From CAIVND01 sp035532075 (GTDB lineage Bacteria > Actinomycetota > Acidimicrobiia > Acidimicrobiales > Bog-793): 9,758 nt of DNA. Position 1 is the stretch's first letter. Each line of letters begins with the position of its first letter. The position numbers were made by a program, and so were the translations under genes. The notes beneath the pieces are model-generated. The model worked only from the letters and a program-made list of their open reading frames with translations, had not been told where the DNA came from and searched no databases. The stretch lies in assembly GCA_035532075.1 (NCBI GenBank), contig DATKRV010000026.1, positions 1 to 9,758 on the forward strand, read 5' to 3'. Below, piece by piece: positions 1 to 7,212 of the stretch.

Positions 1-16
1 TTTCAACGGATGTCAT
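1..16 (-). CDS. 5' end of a gene running off the window, probably the ABC transporter ATPase
   Basis: Only five codons are inside the window: ATG at 16-14, reading M-T-S-V-E, with no stop before the edge. The start is supported by a strong Shine-Dalgarno GGGAGGA (positions 30-24) seven bases upstream of the ATG. The gene overlaps the end of the permease gene by 14 bases in another frame, as expected for coupled transporter genes. In NitT/TauT-type systems the permease gene is commonly followed or preceded by the ATP-binding subunit. The N-terminus does not look like a signal peptide, which argues against a binding protein. The ATPase identity is inferred from context only; the start itself is seen directly. 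Confidence 0.6.
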
Positions 17-962
17 GGTGTTGTCCTCCCACTGTCTCCGTAGACGCCAAGGACTTGATCGGCGCGTGGCGCAATGGACTTGATTGCTGGCGGCGATGGG
101 AGATGTGCCAACTGATTGAGAACCGCTCAATCACGGTCACTACGCCATAAAGTAGCGATCCAAGGATAGAAAGGTTGATGATCCCGACCATGATCGGGGC
201 AGAATCAGCATTGCCCTCACCCGCGACAATTAGATAGCCAAGACCGTTGTTACCTCCGATGAACTCGCCTACGACGGCGCCAATTACTGCCAGCGTGATA
301 CCGACTTTCGCTCCGCTGAAAATCTGCGGAAGTGCACCGGGAAGCTTGACGTAGCGATAGAAGGCAATCCGGCTCATCTGCATTGACCGGGCGAGTTCAT
401 CCATAGCCTCGGACACCGACGCGAAACCCGCGAGTGAGCTTACCAGCACAGGGAAGAACGCGAGGAGCGCAGCGAGGACGATCTTTGATTGAATACCAAA
501 CCCGAATATGAGAAGCATCCACGGAGCAATTGCAATTTTCGGGAGCACCTGCAAGAAAAGTAAGTATGGCCAGACGATCCTCCGGAAAGCCGGGGTCAAG
601 TCGAAACAGATTGCAAAAAGCAGCCCAACTAAGAGGCCGAGTCCGAATCCTGCAATAATCTCAACGAGAGTGGTCCTGCTCGCAGATAGTACGAGAGCCC
701 AGTGATCCCTGTAATAGGTAAACACGCCGGCCACGCCCGGGAGGATATATATCGGCGGATGGACTAACACCATGATCAATTGCCAGATGCCGACAGCGAC
801 ACCGACATAACACAAAAAAACGGCGAGCCGTAACAGGGTTTGCCACCTCAACACCTGCCGAACGCGAGATATCGACATACGCGTCGCGTCGTCAACCAGT
901 CCCGAAGAGTCAGACTCCTTAGTCTTCTCAGCATCGCTCGGCGTAATTACAAACGTATTCAC
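3..962 (-). CDS. ABC transporter permease, NitT/TauT (SsuC/TauC) type
   Basis: Inner-membrane permease of a binding-protein-dependent importer, family BPD_transp_1. Numbered from the chosen GTG start (319 aa), about six hydrophobic segments are visible, near residues 43-67, 98-119, 129-155, 159-179, 219-237 and 256-278. Between the fourth and fifth lies the cytoplasmic EAA-like loop (about 185-215, containing DELARSMQMSR and VKLPGALPQIFSGAKVG), which docks on the ATPase. The family usually handles sulfonates, nitrate, taurine, pyrimidines and related small molecules; the ligand here is unknown. It lies 67 bases downstream of the aldolase gene and presumably feeds the enzymes encoded upstream in the same operon. 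The start is uncertain: GTG at 962 has a G-rich GGGGGA seven bases before it, an in-frame TTG at 989 lacks a well-placed site, and ATG at 878 would remove the soluble N-terminal tail. The C-terminal tail is polar and somewhat long. Confidence 0.9.
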   Translation of the reverse strand: MNTFVITPSDAEKTKESDSSGLVDDATRMSISRVRQVLRWQTLLRLAVFLCYVGVAVGIWQLIMVLVHPPIYILPGVAGVFTYYRDHWALVLSASRTTLVEIIAGFGLGLLVGLLFAICFDLTPAFRRIVWPYLLFLQVLPKIAIAPWMLLIFGFGIQSKIVLAALLAFFPVLVSSLAGFASVSEAMDELARSMQMSRIAFYRYVKLPGALPQIFSGAKVGITLAVIGAVVGEFIGGNNGLGYLIVAGEGNADSAPIMVGIINLSILGSLLYGVVTVIERFSISWHISHRRQQSSPLRHAPIKSLASTETVGGQHHDIR

Positions 963-1029
963 CCCCGAGTCCCCCGAACAGCGTTCCAAAGTTCCAATGA
1001 AAACCCTTCCCGACTCTCAGCAACAATGC

Positions 1030-1815
1030 TCATGACACAGGTCCCTCTGAAGATCGAATGCGCTCGATCGCTTCTCGCACACCGACACGGAAAAGTTCGG
1101 TATCGTGCCCGAGGGACACGAACGCAGCACCTATCGCATTGAGCAGATCGCGGCCTTGGGCGAGACTGCCACCCTTGGCTGGTGACCCTGAACTCCGCGT
1201 ATATCCGAGCATCGAAGTGATGTCACCGGCGCTGGATGGTCGGTCTGGGTCACCTTCGGCAACGGCGAGGTCGCTCGAACCGACAGTGATCACATCAATA
1301 CGCGTCTCCGCGAGCAGGCGGGGAAGAGCCTGTCGCAGACCAAGCGTCTCGACTTGAACCACGACTACCACCGCGTCATTCGCTGTGGTCATCAGCCTGC
1401 TTCGTTTCACCGGCCCCTCATTGGCAAGACGACCGAAGACTGTATGCGAAGAAAATCCACGCGAGCCAAGAGGCGGAAAATAGATTGCGTCGAGAGCTCC
1501 AGCAACCTCGTCGAAGTTCTCGGCGCCGGCGAGCATAATGCCAAGTGCACCAAGATCGACCAATCGCCCAATCGGTCCGTCGCCGGCAATCCGGACGATC
1601 GGTGTCACGCCGCGCAGCAGTGCGATTTCAAATCGGACTGACAGCGCTGATTCGTCAAGCGGACCGTGTTCACAATCGAAGATGACAAAATCGAGTCCAG
1701 TGGCTGCGATCTCATCGATGATCTCGATGGCAACGCCAGCAGAGACAAAAACTCCAAGGCATCGTTCGTCTCGACGTACTCGGTTCTTCAAGGTCGCGGC
1801 GCGAAGAGTGGTCAT
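1030..1815 (-). CDS. HpcH/HpaI-family class II aldolase (citrate lyase beta-like TIM barrel)
   Basis: Predicted metal-dependent aldolase that splits a hydroxy-oxo acid, in the family of 2,4-dihydroxyhept-2-enedioate aldolase (HpaI) and 2-dehydro-3-deoxyglucarate aldolase, usually releasing pyruvate or a related keto acid. The 261 aa length matches the family (about 250-270). Family landmarks are present: DCEHGP with the catalytic His at 50, VRIA with the substrate-binding Arg at 75, the metal ligands Glu156 (QVET) and Asp182 (GSSDLA), FPPLGSRG at 113-120, and the C-terminal GAAFVSLGHD. The longer frame upstream to 1932 lies wholly inside the preceding gene. The ATG at 1815 sits in an ATGA overlap with the stop of the MmgE/PrpD gene and is the natural, translationally coupled start; no separate ribosome site is visible. 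The reaction class is fairly secure, the natural substrate is not. An HpcH/HpaI protein with lyase activity other than aldol cleavage is possible. Confidence 0.88.
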   Translation of the reverse strand: MTTLRAATLKNRVRRDERCLGVFVSAGVAIEIIDEIAATGLDFVIFDCEHGPLDESALSVRFEIALLRGVTPIVRIAGDGPIGRLVDLGALGIMLAGAENFDEVAGALDAIYFPPLGSRGFSSHTVFGRLANEGPVKRSRLMTTANDAVVVVVQVETLGLRQALPRLLAETRIDVITVGSSDLAVAEGDPDRPSSAGDITSMLGYTRSSGSPAKGGSLAQGRDLLNAIGAAFVSLGHDTELFRVGVREAIERIRSSEGPVS

Positions 1816-3254
1816 GAGAGGATTCGCGGGGTAATGGCCAAACCGCTGGTTTCCAGCATTTTGAAAATGGCGGTGGCTTCGATAGGCGTCCCGTCCGATG
1901 ACGAACATGTTCTCAAGAGTTCGTCGATCCACCGCTCCGAATTGACGCCGCCAAATCGCTCTGTCACGCGGCTCGAACCAAAGACAAGGCGATACTTATC
2001 CCGAACCTCCTGCCAGGTCATCGGTTGAAGTGCACATCCCTTCGGATCGATGACAGTCATTTCCCCAATAGAACCATCCGACCACGTCACGCGTACGCGT
2101 CCAGCCCAATGATCCGGATAGAGCACGGTAAGTTCACCGTCGACCACGATTTGCACCAGGTTCATAAACGCGCGTAGCGCCTCATCGTCGCGCACGGGGT
2201 GTCGGCTAACGTCCCATAGGCGTGCAGGGTCATACGCCGCAAGGCCGAGTAGATACTGAACACCCGGTGTTAGTCGGTGGTGAGGTGGATCCTTTCGATC
2301 TATGTTTACTGCGAACTGTGCCGGCGAGAAAACCTCAACGCCAACACACTCTGTGACATCGCGGCCCGAAACAAGCGATATGAAGGCTTCAACAGCCGAC
2401 AGGGACTGGCGCTGGGTACGAAAAGGCTTAATATCAATGTGCTCGATCCAACGACTGAATCGTCTGTCATCGAAGCATTCGAGATCAACAGCAATGCCAA
2501 CTGCTCTCTCGAATGAGCCCTCAAGGAAACGCAGATCACCCTGCATGCCCTGCGAGGCTGCGACCGCGGCATAGTACCCCTCGGTAGCCGCACGCCCAAG
2601 GGAGAACCACCGCGATGTCATGCCACCCCCTGTGTCTCCAACCATGCCTACCGAGCGCGAAGCGGCAATAGACAACGCATGCGCCATTTGATCCGCAGAG
2701 AGGCCAAGAAGATAACCAGTCGCTGCGGCTGCACCGAAAGGCGCAGCAAGATATGTCGGCCAGATCCCCTTATAAATTTGGTTCGCGCCATCGGTCGCCA
2801 TGCCGAGCGTCGCCATGGCTTCATATCCAGCAACCATCGCAATCAGCAGATCGTCTTCGCCAACATGACCACCCAGACCGCGAGCGGTAACGAGGACAGT
2901 CGGCACGATAACTGAACCCACTGTTGTACACGATCCGATGTGGATGTCATCGAGCTCAGTCGATCGGGCGATCCCGCACAAAAGGGTCAGTAGGTCGCCT
3001 GCGGACATATCATCTTGCGTTGACAACCTCCCGACCACCCGATGGAGCGAAACCGCCTCATCAGTGCCGAGCGCTGCGACAAGGCAGCACACTGTGTCAA
3101 AAAGACGCATCCGGGCCGCCGCGACCGCAGTATCTTCGGGCGCTAGACAACGCAACGTGGCAATTAGCGTCGCAAGCCGGACAAGCGCTGGTGGTTGTTC
3201 GACGGGAGTACTTTCAGTAGTCGCTCCTGTCGCAATGCCCTCAACGGTCGACAT
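1812..3254 (-). CDS. MmgE/PrpD-family protein, divergent active site
   Basis: The 480 aa protein has the MmgE/PrpD layout: an N-terminal all-helical domain containing LFDTVCCLVAALG (51-63), ELDDIH (100-105), VAGYE (141-145), a Gly/Ala-rich APFGAAAATGYLLGLS (171-186), GRAATEGYYAA (220-230), then the smaller C-terminal domain. The family includes 2-methylcitrate dehydratase, cis-aconitate decarboxylase and iminodisuccinate epimerase, all acting on small dicarboxylates or tricarboxylates in the cytoplasm. Several motifs usually seen in the catalytic pocket differ here. The His-Pro-Thr motif reads Trp-Pro-Thr (165-167), the His-Pro-Gly/Ser after LDDxH is Thr-Val-Gly (111-113), and the usual Thr-Lys-x-Leu-His is Ser-Arg-Trp-Phe-Ser (214-218). 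It is therefore unlikely to be a true methylcitrate dehydratase. It overlaps the hyuB gene by 14 bases and the aldolase gene by 4. Its ATG lies in a short dyad and lacks a clear ribosome site. Confidence 0.9.
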   Translation of the reverse strand: MSTVEGIATGATTESTPVEQPPALVRLATLIATLRCLAPEDTAVAAARMRLFDTVCCLVAALGTDEAVSLHRVVGRLSTQDDMSAGDLLTLLCGIARSTELDDIHIGSCTTVGSVIVPTVLVTARGLGGHVGEDDLLIAMVAGYEAMATLGMATDGANQIYKGIWPTYLAAPFGAAAATGYLLGLSADQMAHALSIAASRSVGMVGDTGGGMTSRWFSLGRAATEGYYAAVAASQGMQGDLRFLEGSFERAVGIAVDLECFDDRRFSRWIEHIDIKPFRTQRQSLSAVEAFISLVSGRDVTECVGVEVFSPAQFAVNIDRKDPPHHRLTPGVQYLLGLAAYDPARLWDVSRHPVRDDEALRAFMNLVQIVVDGELTVLYPDHWAGRVRVTWSDGSIGEMTVIDPKGCALQPMTWQEVRDKYRLVFGSSRVTERFGGVNSERWIDELLRTCSSSDGTPIEATAIFKMLETSGLAITPRILS

Positions 3255-5013
3255 CGACCGGTTCGGTTCTGGCTAGGCGCCGCTTCGTCCGAGTGTCAGC
3301 GGTGGCGGGCACATCGACGACATTCCCATCGGACCCCAGCACGACTCCATAGTCCTCAAGTGCGGCCCCAATTGAGACATATCCGCTGAGCACATCGTCG
3401 AGGACTCGCGCCGGGTCCCGGTCAAACGGATCGCCCCAGCCACCACCGCCGGGAGTCTCACCCCTAACCGTCGTTCCAGCCACAGTTTGAAATCGCACTA
3501 AATTGGTCTTCTCCCACTCACCCTCAGGAACTTTGACCCAGTTCGCGCCCCGTCGCCCGGGCTCACCACCAAAAAGACCCCAAGGAGGGCAGTTGCTTCG
3601 CCGGTCTCTCGGAATTCCCCATCGACCATCAACAAGACTCCTAATGGAGAGGCTGAGACCAAGACCGCCACGAAACTTGCCTGGTCCACCCGAGTCGCGC
3701 CGCAATGCGCGCTCCTCGACAACGACGGGAGTCTTCAGTTCAATCGCCTCAATCGGTGCATTTCGGACGTCACCTTGACAGACGGTAACTGAGGCCGATG
3801 GCCCATCACCGACAGGACGTCCCCCCCATCCACCGCCATCGATCGACTGGAGAATCACACTCTTGTTCCGTCTCAAGTCAAAGCCCCAGAAGGACCGACC
3901 GATACCCATGTAACCGAGATGACCAGCTGGAATCCGATCCGGAATCGCCTCTGCGAGTGAACGAAAAACCGTGTCAACACTTCCAGCGATGACGCTTGAC
4001 CAGTTGCCTGTCGAGGCCGGATACGTCGCCATCATGATGGAGCCCTCGGGAATGATCGCTTTCAACCCCGCAAATGAGCCTTCGTTTGCTGCGGCACTGG
4101 GAGCAGTTAACGCTTTGTAGGCAATATACGCCGCGGCCATGGTACGGGCATTCATGTTACCGACCTGCTGGTCCGCAGTGCCGGTGAAATCGATCGTCAT
4201 ATCACTACCCTCAACTGTCACCTTGACGTGGATATAGACCGGCGGCGCGTCGGCGCGGTAGTCATCGATAAGATTTTCAGCCTCGTAAACGCCATCGGGG
4301 ATCGTTTCGACAGCGGCGCGACAGCGGCGCTCGGTCTGATCAAAGATGATTTGCGTCGCCCTGGCAATCATCTCTGCGCCATATCGAGTGTACATATCCT
4401 CAAGACGACGCTCGGCAAGTCGACACGCGGCGATCTGCGAGCGGAGATCGCCCATGGCGTTCTCCGGAAAGCGAATGTTGTCTCGGATCATTTTGACGAG
4501 CTTCTCATCCGGTTCGCCAGCTTCATAAATCTTCAACTGGTCAACTTGGAGCCCAGCGCACCACGGGTCGAAAGATTCGGTTCCAGGACCAAACCCCGTC
4601 GAGAGACCCCCGATATCGACCCAGTGTGCCCGAACTGCAGGGAATGCAGTGAGCTTCCCATCGATGAAGAAGGGGGTATAGATCACCACATTATTAAGGT
4701 GCTGGCCCGCGACTGCGGGATGGTTCATCATGACTACGTCGCCAGGCGCAAACCCTTCGGCACGATGTTTCTCCATACCGTCTTGGACTATCACACCCAT
4801 GTCTGCGATGAAATGAGAGACCCCGCCGATGTTCTGCGCGAGGAGACGACCTTGCGGATCGAGCAAAGTGCAGCTGTAATCCCGGACTTCGTAAATCATC
4901 ATGTTGTACGAGGTCCGCTGGAGGTCATATGACATCTCATTGGTTATCGCCGGAAGCCCGTTACGGATTACCTCAAGTGTCACCGGATCGATCGCGGTAG
5001 CCTCAACACTCAT
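3241..5013 (-). CDS. hyuB: N-methylhydantoinase B / 5-oxoprolinase-type beta subunit (HyuB)
   Basis: The 590 aa protein is a full-length Hydantoinase B domain protein, the partner of HyuA in ATP-dependent opening of cyclic amides such as N-methylhydantoin or 5-oxoproline; relatives also form acetophenone carboxylase. Recognisable family stretches are DPVTLEVIRNGL (9-20), YEVRDYSCTLLDPQGRLLAQ (41-60), PGDVVMMNHP (90-99), LNNVVIYTPFF (106-116), DFTGTA (275-280), GGWGGRP (394-400), RRDSGGPGKFRGGLGL (438-453), FGGEPGRRG (481-489) and PGGGGWGDPF (521-530). The last 30 residues are polar and probably a poorly conserved tail. The ATG at 5013 overlaps the hyuA stop as ATGA and has GGGGGA just upstream inside hyuA, so the two subunits should be made in step. 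The family is certain; the substrate is not, because HyuAB homologues act on many imides, lactams and ketones. Confidence 0.95.
   Translation of the reverse strand: MSVEATAIDPVTLEVIRNGLPAITNEMSYDLQRTSYNMMIYEVRDYSCTLLDPQGRLLAQNIGGVSHFIADMGVIVQDGMEKHRAEGFAPGDVVMMNHPAVAGQHLNNVVIYTPFFIDGKLTAFPAVRAHWVDIGGLSTGFGPGTESFDPWCAGLQVDQLKIYEAGEPDEKLVKMIRDNIRFPENAMGDLRSQIAACRLAERRLEDMYTRYGAEMIARATQIIFDQTERRCRAAVETIPDGVYEAENLIDDYRADAPPVYIHVKVTVEGSDMTIDFTGTADQQVGNMNARTMAAAYIAYKALTAPSAAANEGSFAGLKAIIPEGSIMMATYPASTGNWSSVIAGSVDTVFRSLAEAIPDRIPAGHLGYMGIGRSFWGFDLRRNKSVILQSIDGGGWGGRPVGDGPSASVTVCQGDVRNAPIEAIELKTPVVVEERALRRDSGGPGKFRGGLGLSLSIRSLVDGRWGIPRDRRSNCPPWGLFGGEPGRRGANWVKVPEGEWEKTNLVRFQTVAGTTVRGETPGGGGWGDPFDRDPARVLDDVLSGYVSIGAALEDYGVVLGSDGNVVDVPATADTRTKRRLARTEPVDVDR
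3245..3260 (-). repeat. Short dyad around the MmgE/PrpD start codon
   Basis: CGGTCGA at 3245-3251 and TCGACCG at 3254-3260 are perfect inverted copies separated by two bases. In the minus-strand mRNA this gives a five-pair stem (CGGUC/GACCG) with a six-base loop GAUGUC that contains the AUG of the MmgE/PrpD gene. Because this lies 14 bases inside the end of hyuB, ribosomes finishing hyuB would open it. A role in coupling is an inference; such a short dyad could also be chance. Confidence 0.4.
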
Positions 5014-7070
5014 ATCGTTCCCCCGATCGATACAACAAGTTCACCGGTCTCTGCCACCATCGCCTCGTCGCTGGGGAATAGCACCGTGGTCGACGCGTAC
5101 TCTTCAATCACTGCAGGACCTATGACTGTTTGCCCGGGTGCAAGTGCCGCCCGATGATAGACAGGGCATTCAACTACCGACGTCGAATCCTCAAGGCAGA
5201 CTTTCCGGTACGAGACCGGGGTCGGCGGTCCGCCCGCGTCGATCAATACTGTTAGCGGCATGCGTTCGCGCGCACCGCGGACGCTTACGCGGACATTAAC
5301 CACCTCAATCGCTTCCTCGGGGGCAGCATGCCCGTAATTGCGATCGTGTATCTCGTCGAACCGACTGCGCACTGACGCGACTAGCCCATCGGTGGCGTTC
5401 AACTCATGTCGGTAAACCGGAACTGAAAGCGTAAATTCTTGCCCTTCATACCGAAGGTCAAGGAAGCACTGAAAGGACGTCTCAGCATCCACTGAAAGTT
5501 CGCGGACAAGGACGCGTTGGCCCTCGTCGATAAGATTATCGATCACGTTGCGCAAAGCCGCCAGATCGACCTGTTTAAGTAACCCGTAGAATGTTTGTAC
5601 ATAATCATGACGCAGGTCGCAGAGGAGCATGCCGCGCGCAGAGAAGTGTGCTGGAAGAACAGGAATGACCACCTTCGGGATGGATAATTCACGAGCAATC
5701 AGGGATGCGTGAACTGGTCCCGCCCCGCCAGTAGCTACCATGGCGAAATCTCGGGGGTCGAATCCACGCTCGACGGAGATCCCCCGAACCGCTAGTGACA
5801 TCTTCGCTACCGCGATCTGGATGATTGCAAGCGCTGCACCATTGGCGTCGAGATTGAACGTTTTGCCAAGACCCTCCACGACAGAGCGAGCCGCGTCAAC
5901 ATCGAGGTCCATCTCGCCTCCAAGGAAACTGCTCCACCCGATCCGCCCGAGAATCACGTCCGCGTCAGTGACGGTCGCCTGCGTGCCACCCCGGCCGTAA
6001 CAGATCGGACCGGGATCAGCACCAGCACTGCGCGGTCCCACATCGAGTGCGCCCACCTCGTCAACCCAAGCGATGGAACCGCCGCCAGTACCTATTTCGA
6101 CAATGTCTACGACGGGAAGCATCGCAGGATGTCCGGTTGAATAGCCACCAATGTAGTAACCGTCGGCAATCGATGGTTCGCGACCTTGGACAAGGCTCGC
6201 CTTGGCCGTTGTCCCACCCATATCGAACGCAATGCTATTTGCGAATCCGAGATCGCTCGCCACGTATGCCGAAGCCATCACGCCTCCGACCGGTCCTGAC
6301 TCCATCATCGCGACCGGCGAACGCTTCGCAGTTTCAGCAGACATGAGGCCGCCGTTCGATTGCATAATGTACGTGTCTCCGGAGAACCCATGCTCCCGGA
6401 ACAGATTTTCAAGGTCCTCGATGTACAGGCTTGTTCTAGGTCCGATGAAAGCGTTCAGCACAGTTGTTGACATCCGCTCATACTCTCCGTACTGACGGGT
6501 AATGTCATGAGAGAGCGTGATGTACACGTCTGGATTCGCCTCGCGAAGAAGTTCCCCCATTCGGATTTCGTCCGTTGGGTCCGCGTAGGAATGTAGGAAA
6601 CAGACCGCAATCGCCTCAGCGCCGCTGGAAACAATCGTTTGAGCTACTGATCGGGCCTGCTTCTCGTCAAAGGAACGAAGCACATTTCCTGTGGCAGACG
6701 TGCGTTGATTCACCTCGAAGGTCAGTCTGGGAGGAGCGAGCGGCAATGGTCGTTCGAAAAAGATGTTGTACGCGTCCGGTCGGTTACCACGTCCAATCTG
6801 ATAGACGTCTCGCGTCCCCTTCGTTACGACAAGTGCCGTTAATGCTCCGGTGCGCTCAATAGCCGTATTGATTGCAACAGTGCTTCCGTGCACAAACGCA
6901 TTTACCGCGCTGAGGTCAACGCCACTCTTGTTCACGCAGTCCATAACGCCGACCGAGAAATCGTGGGGTGTTGAGAGACATTTCGCCTCATACGTGACGG
7001 CTCGCTCAGAATCAAACGCGAACAAATCTGTGAATGTTCCACCAATGTCGACAGCCAAATTGAACGTCAC
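5010..7070 (-). CDS. hyuA: N-methylhydantoinase A / 5-oxoprolinase-type alpha subunit (HyuA)
   Basis: ATP-binding subunit of the hydantoinase/oxoprolinase complex, which activates the amide by phosphorylation so that HyuB-HyuA can open the ring. The 686 aa protein (GTG start) shows the Hydant_A_N and Hydantoinase_A domains. The first phosphate loop is DIGGTFTD (8-15), followed by HGSTVAINT (61-69), ESGPVGG (257-263), the second phosphate loop DMGGTTAK (283-290), GTGGGSIAW (327-335), AGADPGPICYGRGG (349-362), the adenosine motif ATGGAGPVHA (446-455), and RYEGQEFTL in the C-terminal domain. The GTG at 7070 is preferred because AGGAG lies exactly eight bases before it and the protein then begins VTFNLAVDIGG, the usual family N-terminus. 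An in-frame ATG at 7091 and TTG at 7103 add 7 or 11 residues without a good ribosome site. It is the first gene of the operon, under the promoter and palindrome at 7120-7150. Confidence 0.95.
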   Translation of the reverse strand: MTFNLAVDIGGTFTDLFAFDSERAVTYEAKCLSTPHDFSVGVMDCVNKSGVDLSAVNAFVHGSTVAINTAIERTGALTALVVTKGTRDVYQIGRGNRPDAYNIFFERPLPLAPPRLTFEVNQRTSATGNVLRSFDEKQARSVAQTIVSSGAEAIAVCFLHSYADPTDEIRMGELLREANPDVYITLSHDITRQYGEYERMSTTVLNAFIGPRTSLYIEDLENLFREHGFSGDTYIMQSNGGLMSAETAKRSPVAMMESGPVGGVMASAYVASDLGFANSIAFDMGGTTAKASLVQGREPSIADGYYIGGYSTGHPAMLPVVDIVEIGTGGGSIAWVDEVGALDVGPRSAGADPGPICYGRGGTQATVTDADVILGRIGWSSFLGGEMDLDVDAARSVVEGLGKTFNLDANGAALAIIQIAVAKMSLAVRGISVERGFDPRDFAMVATGGAGPVHASLIARELSIPKVVIPVLPAHFSARGMLLCDLRHDYVQTFYGLLKQVDLAALRNVIDNLIDEGQRVLVRELSVDAETSFQCFLDLRYEGQEFTLSVPVYRHELNATDGLVASVRSRFDEIHDRNYGHAAPEEAIEVVNVRVSVRGARERMPLTVLIDAGGPPTPVSYRKVCLEDSTSVVECPVYHRAALAPGQTVIGPAVIEEYASTTVLFPSDEAMVAETGELVVSIGGTI

Positions 7071-7078
7071 ACAACCTT

Positions 7079-7083
7079 CTCCT
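7079..7083 (-). promoter_or_regulatory. Ribosome binding site fixing the hyuA start
   Basis: AGGAG, within CTAGGAGAAGG, ends eight bases before the GTG at 7070. It lies downstream of the alternative in-frame starts ATG 7091 and TTG 7103, so it can only serve the GTG. Confidence 0.75.
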
Positions 7084-7119
7084 AGCCCCATATTGACCAG
7101 CAAACAATTCTCACAAAAT

Positions 7120-7143
7120 CACATTATGCAGCTGCATAATGTG
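7120..7143. promoter_or_regulatory. Perfect 24-base palindrome, probable GntR operator
   Basis: CACATTATGCAG is followed immediately by its exact reverse complement CTGCATAATGTG, with no mismatch and no central gap; symmetry stops at 7119/7144. It occupies most of the -35/-10 spacer and the whole -10 of the operon promoter. It lies between the GntR gene and the first gene it would control. FCD-type GntR dimers bind palindromes near promoters, so repression by blocking RNA polymerase is the simplest reading. That this particular protein binds it is inferred from position. Confidence 0.8.
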
Positions 7144-7150
7144 CTGTCAA
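7123..7150 (-). promoter_or_regulatory. Sigma70-like promoter of the hyuAB operon
   Basis: On the minus strand TTGACA (7150-7145) is a perfect -35. After 16 bases CATAAT (7128-7123) matches five of six bases of the -10 consensus. Transcription would begin near 7116, leaving a leader of about 46 bases before the hyuA GTG. The palindrome overlaps it almost completely, which implies steric repression. No start-site data are available, so this is a sequence match only. Confidence 0.75.
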
Positions 7151-7212
7151 CCACTCTATGCCAGCACCCACGTAGGCACAAGACCCTCAAAAACCTGCCA
7201 AGAGGGACGCAG

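Noticed and set aside
1816..1932. N-terminal extension of the aldolase frame up to 1932
   Set aside because: The extra 39 residues lie inside the MmgE/PrpD coding sequence, resemble no aldolase N-terminus, and a coupled ATGA start exists at 1815.
4228..4932. Long plus-strand frame of 234 codons opposite hyuB
   Set aside because: It lies entirely antisense to the well-conserved hyuB coding sequence, shows no recognisable domain, and is the kind of shadow frame common opposite GC-biased genes.
7141..7212. Possible terminator for the GntR gene (CCCTC ... GAGGG on the minus strand)
   Set aside because: The arms are five bases with a loop of about 13, and the T-run lies inside the loop rather than after the stem, so it does not have terminator form.
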